This document shows, one piece after another, positions 60,687 through 64,000 of a DNA stretch of 64,000 bases. The DNA is from Qipengyuania gaetbuli (lineage in GTDB: Bacteria; Pseudomonadota; Alphaproteobacteria; Sphingomonadales; Sphingomonadaceae). The notes under the pieces were generated by a model. That model saw nothing but the letters and a program-made list of their open reading frames with translations, had not been told where the DNA came from and searched no databases. Positions within the stretch are counted from its first letter, which is position 1. The number at the start of each line of letters is the position of its first letter. The stretch spans positions 1,761,001 to 1,825,000 of the forward strand of contig NZ_JAIUZO010000002.1 in assembly GCF_020171365.1 (NCBI RefSeq), read 5' to 3'. A program made the position numbers and the translations under genes.

Positions 60687-62180
60687 TCAGAGGTGGGGTG
60701 CCAGGCCGATCTCCACACCGGTCTTGTCGGTCAGGGCGAACTTGTCGACCAGGTCGGCGCTTGCACGATTGAGGCCGACAACCTGCACACTGCGACCGTT
60801 GCGGCGCATGCGTTCGACCACCTTGTCGAGCGCGCCCACCGCCGAGATGTCCCAGAAGTGCGCCTTGCTGACGTCGATGATCACGTGGTCTGCCGGATCG
60901 GGCATCTGGCTCTCGGGGCCGAGCGCGGCTTCGAAGCGCTCGACGCTGGCGTAGAAGATCTGGCCCTTGGCCCAATAGGTCGCGGTGTCTCCCTCGCGAG
61001 TGCGCACGACATCGAACATGGTCATCACCTTGTGGGTGAAGAACACGCCCGACAGGACGACGCCGGCCAGCACGCCGAGCGCGAGGTTGTGCGTCGCCAC
61101 CACGACCACGACGGTGGTGATCATCACCACGCTCGACTGCCACGGGTGCTTGCCGATGTTGGGGATCGAGTTCCACGAGAAGGTGCCGATCGACACCATG
61201 ATCATGATTGCCACCAGCGCGGGCATCGGCACCTGTCCGACCAGGTCGCCCAGCACGGCCAGCAGGACCAGCAGCGAAAAGCCGGCGGTGAAGGTCGACA
61301 GGCGCGTGCGGCCGCCGCTGGTCACGTTGATGACCGACTGGCCGATCATCGCGCAGCCGCCCATGCCGCCAAACATGGCGGCGACGATATTGGCGACGCC
61401 TTGCCCGGCGCTTTCTCGGCGCTTGTTCGATCCCGTGTGCGTCATGTCGTCGACGATCTGCGCAGTCAGGAGCGATTCGAGCAGGCCGACCGCTGCCATG
61501 GTCGCCGAATAGGGAGCGATGATGGCCAGCGTTTCCCACGTCAGCGGCACGTCGGGCAGCATGAAATAGGGCAGGCCTTCGGGCAGTTCGCCCATGTCGG
61601 CGACCGTGTTGACCGGCGCATTGATGTAAATGCTCAGCGCGGTGAGCACGATGATCGCCACCAGCGGGCTCGGCACGGCGGTGGTCAGCTTGGGGAAGAG
61701 ATAGATGATCGCCAGCGCGGCGGCGACCATGGCATAGGTTTCCCAGCCCACGTTCGTCAGCTGCGGCAGCTGCGCCATGAAGATCAGGATGGCGAGCGCG
61801 TTCACGAAGCCGGTGATGACCGAGCGCGAGACGAACTGCATCAGCAGGTCGAGGCGCAAGAGAGCGGCAATGCCCTGGAACACGCCCATCAGGATGGTCG
61901 CGGCGAAGAGATATTCGACCCCGTGATCGCGCACCAGCGGCACGACGACGACCGCCACGGCGGCCGTCGCGGCGCTGATCATGCCGGGCCGCCCGCCGGT
62001 AAAAGCGATGACCATTGCGATCGCGACCGAAGCATAGAGGCCTACGCGCGGATCGACGCCCGCGATGATCGAGAATCCGATCGCTTCCGGGATCAGGGCC
62101 AGCGCAACGACAATGCCTGCAAGCACGTCGGCGCGGATGTTGGAGAGCCAGTCGCGGCGAAGCGCGCTGCGGTCGAGCAT
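60687..62180 (-). CDS. SulP-family anion transporter with STAS domain
   Basis: 497 aa. A SulP membrane domain with [22 protein letters not shown], and a C-terminal STAS domain (about 390-490) with [20 protein letters not shown]. It carries sulfate, bicarbonate or another anion with a cation. The ATG at 62180 is taken; an in-frame start at 62216 lacks support. A short palindrome GTTGCA-G-TGCAAC lies at 62255-62267 between this gene and the ABC exporter. Confidence 0.92.
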   Translation of the reverse strand: MLDRSALRRDWLSNIRADVLAGIVVALALIPEAIGFSIIAGVDPRVGLYASVAIAMVIAFTGGRPGMISAATAAVAVVVVPLVRDHGVEYLFAATILMGVFQGIAALLRLDLLMQFVSRSVITGFVNALAILIFMAQLPQLTNVGWETYAMVAAALAIIYLFPKLTTAVPSPLVAIIVLTALSIYINAPVNTVADMGELPEGLPYFMLPDVPLTWETLAIIAPYSATMAAVGLLESLLTAQIVDDMTHTGSNKRRESAGQGVANIVAAMFGGMGGCAMIGQSVINVTSGGRTRLSTFTAGFSLLVLLAVLGDLVGQVPMPALVAIMIMVSIGTFSWNSIPNIGKHPWQSSVVMITTVVVVVATHNLALGVLAGVVLSGVFFTHKVMTMFDVVRTREGDTATYWAKGQIFYASVERFEAALGPESQMPDPADHVIIDVSKAHFWDISAVGALDKVVERMRRNGRSVQVVGLNRASADLVDKFALTDKTGVEIGLAPHL

Positions 62181-62290
62181 GACGAATATCCGTTCGTGTA
62201 AGGATTGGGCGCGCACGGACGCGCGCGAAGAATGTTGCTCGCCCGTTTAAGGATGTTGCAGTGCAACACAACCCCGCGGGGGCAGAATTC

Positions 62291-64000
62291 CTATTCCGCC
62301 GCCTCGCTCTCGGCTTCGCTTTCGGCCTGCTGGCGTGCCCACATCTCGGCATAGAGACCGCCTTGGCGCAGTAGCTGCGCGTGTTTCCCGCTCTCCGCAA
62401 GGCGCCCCTGGTCGAGCACCAGGATGCGGTCGGCATCGGCGATGGTCGAGAGGCGGTGCGCGATGGCGAGCGTGGTGCGGTCCTCGCTCACCCGGTGCAG
62501 CGTGCGCAGGATGTCCTGCTCGGTCCGGCTGTCGAGCGCGCTCGTCGCTTCGTCCAGCAGCAGGATCGGCGGGTTCTTCACCAGCGTGCGCGCAATGGCG
62601 ACGCGCTGCTTCTCGCCGCCCGAAAGCTTCAGGCCGCGTTCGCCCACTTCGGTGTCGAAACCCTGTGGCAGGCGTTCGATGAAAGGCAGGATGGCCGAAG
62701 CCCGCGCCGCGGCGATGACTTCTTCCTCGGTCGCGCCCTCGCGCCCGTAGGCGATGTTATAGCCGATCGTCTCGTTGAACAGCACGCTGTCCTGCGGGAC
62801 GATACCGATCTGGGCGCGCAGGCTCTTCTGGGTGACCTGGGCGATATCCTGCCCGTCAATCAGGATCCGCCCCGACTGCGGGTCGTAGAAGCGGAACAGC
62901 AGGCGCGCGATAGTGCTCTTGCCTGCGCCCGAGGGACCGACGATGGCGACATGGCTGCCCGCCGGCACTTCGAAGCTGAGGCCCTTTAGGATCGTGCGGT
63001 CCTGCTCGTAGCCGAAGACGACATTCTCGAAGGTGATGGTCGGGCGCTTCACCACGAGGGCAGGGGCGCCGGGCGCATCGCGCACCTCCACGTCGGTATC
63101 GATCAGGTCGAACATGGCGGCCATGTCGATGATGCCCTGCCTGACCGTGCGATAGACCATGCCCAGCATGTCGAGCGGGCGGAAGAGCTGGATGAGATAG
63201 GTGTTCACCAGCACGAGGTCGCCCGTGGTCAGCTGGCCCTTGCTCCAGCCCCAGACGGTAAAGGCCATGGCGCCGCCCATCAGCAGGTTCATTATCATGG
63301 CCTGGCTGATGTTGAGTAGGCCCAGCGAGTTTTCGGACCTGATGGCTGCCTCGGCCCAGGCATGGGTGGCCTCGCCGTAACGGGCGCGCTCGCGCTCTTC
63401 GGCTGAGAAGTATTTGACCGTCTCGTAATTGAGCAGGCTGTCGACCGAACGCGACAGCGCCGTCCCGTCGAGTTCGTTCATCCGGCGACGCAGCTCGTTG
63501 CGCCATTCGGTGATCTTGCGGGTCACGACGATATAGGCGGCCACGGTCACGCCGGTCGCGGCCACCAGTTCCCAGCCGAAATTGATGTAGAAGATGACAC
63601 CGACCGCCAGCAGCTCGATCGCAGTCGGCGCGATGTTGAAGAGCAGGAAGTAGAGCATGACATCGATGCTCTTGGTGCCGCGCTCGATGGTCTTGGTGAT
63701 CTCGCCGGTCCGGCGCGAGAGGTGGAAGTGCAGCGACAGCTGGTGCAGCCGCGCAAAGACGTCCTCCGCCAGCTGGCGCGTTGCGTCCTGTCCGACCCGC
63801 TCGAAGGTGATGTTGCGCAGATTGTCGAACGCCACCCCGGCAAAGCGGCCGGCGGCATAGGCAATGACGAAGGCGAGGGCGACCATCGCCGCCTCGTTGG
63901 CCGGCGTCGTCATGGAATCGACTGCACGCTTGTAGGCAAAGGGCAGGGCGAGCGTTGTAGCCTTGGCCGCCAGCACGAACACCATCGCGCCGATGATGCG
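62291..64000 (-). CDS. Atm1-like ABC exporter (N-terminus beyond window)
   Basis: 570 codons visible. A fused membrane and ATPase half-transporter: Walker A GPSGAGKSTIARLL, signature LSGGEKQRVAIART, Walker B ILLLDEATSALDS and AIAHRLSTI. The membrane part contains NLRNITFERVGQDATRQLAEDVF and HLSRRTGEITKTIERGTKSID, marks of the Atm1/ABCB7/HMT1 group, which exports glutathione-linked metals or sulfur species. The frame continues past base 64000. The Met at 63985 is internal. Confidence 0.92.
   Translation of the reverse strand, partial: RIIGAMVFVLAAKATTLALPFAYKRAVDSMTTPANEAAMVALAFVIAYAAGRFAGVAFDNLRNITFERVGQDATRQLAEDVFARLHQLSLHFHLSRRTGEITKTIERGTKSIDVMLYFLLFNIAPTAIELLAVGVIFYINFGWELVAATGVTVAAYIVVTRKITEWRNELRRRMNELDGTALSRSVDSLLNYETVKYFSAEERERARYGEATHAWAEAAIRSENSLGLLNISQAMIMNLLMGGAMAFTVWGWSKGQLTTGDLVLVNTYLIQLFRPLDMLGMVYRTVRQGIIDMAAMFDLIDTDVEVRDAPGAPALVVKRPTITFENVVFGYEQDRTILKGLSFEVPAGSHVAIVGPSGAGKSTIARLLFRFYDPQSGRILIDGQDIAQVTQKSLRAQIGIVPQDSVLFNETIGYNIAYGREGATEEEVIAAARASAILPFIERLPQGFDTEVGERGLKLSGGEKQRVAIARTLVKNPPILLLDEATSALDSRTEQDILRTLHRVSEDRTTLAIAHRLSTIADADRILVLDQGRLAESGKHAQLLRQGGLYAEMWARQQAESEAESEAAE

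Noticed and set aside
1..64000. CRISPR arrays, insertion sequences, rRNA
   Set aside because: Looked for and not seen. No transposase, no repeat-spacer arrays and no rRNA-like stretch; only one tRNA.

Overview
The window is high-GC DNA from an alphaproteobacterium, most likely a sphingomonad of the Erythrobacteraceae type. This is inferred from gene content and style: a COQ9 protein, a CBP3-type ubiquinol-cytochrome c chaperone, hslV-hslU next to an ACT-domain protein, a DUF1134/EipA envelope protein, many alginate-export-type porins, and an FnrL-type [4Fe-4S] regulator. No 16S rRNA is present, so the genus is not proven.

Layout. (1) 1-13.66 kb, chromosomal: an acyl-CoA dehydrogenase (cut by the window edge), an MscS channel, a secreted serine hydrolase with two small secreted proteins, an alginate-export-type porin with a divergent DNA-binding regulator, and a TIR/TolB-like/TPR protein. 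Divergent from the last is a tightly overlapped three-gene operon of lipoxygenase, cytochrome P450 and a CFA-synthase-like methyltransferase. It looks like a dedicated route for making and converting fatty-acid hydroperoxides and is the most novel-looking metabolic unit here. fnrL ends the region, convergent with that operon.

(2) 13.67-41.33 kb, a 27.6 kb integrated mobilizable element. It is bounded by a 14-bp direct repeat identical to the 3' end of tRNA-Ser(GCT), which stays intact at the right end beside a P4-type integrase. Near-identical tandem integrase-arm repeats lie just inside both ends. The cargo is a nearly self-contained nitrate-respiration package: beta-carbonic anhydrase, a small membrane protein, a porin, a Crp/Fnr regulator, a fused NarK1-NarK2 transporter, narGHJI plus a PpiC isomerase, the molybdopterin genes moaA, moaD, moaE, moaB, moeA and mobA (no moaC), NnrS, then a PdxH-like oxidase, an acyl-CoA dehydrogenase and a bicupin. 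Four FNR-type boxes (TTGAT-N4-RTCAA) sit in its divergent promoter regions. A small accessory protein and a MobF relaxase, but no type IV secretion system or coupling protein, indicate an element mobilized in trans. The element sits directly upstream of the host fnrL, whose product is expected to read the boxes.

(3) 41.4-64 kb, ordinary chromosome: tRNA-Ser, EipA-like protein, aromatic aminotransferase, GNAT, OmpA-like protein, M20 peptidase, riboflavin genes ribE and ribD, a zinc metalloprotease, a YkgJ-type protein, a SCO1 copper chaperone, an ankyrin protein, COQ9, feoAB, ssb, a YceD-type protein, a CBP3 chaperone, BamE, HslVU, an ACT protein, a dicarboxylate symporter, a SulP transporter and an Atm1-like ABC exporter (cut by the window edge).

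All annotation comes from reading the sequence and translations. No database search was run.
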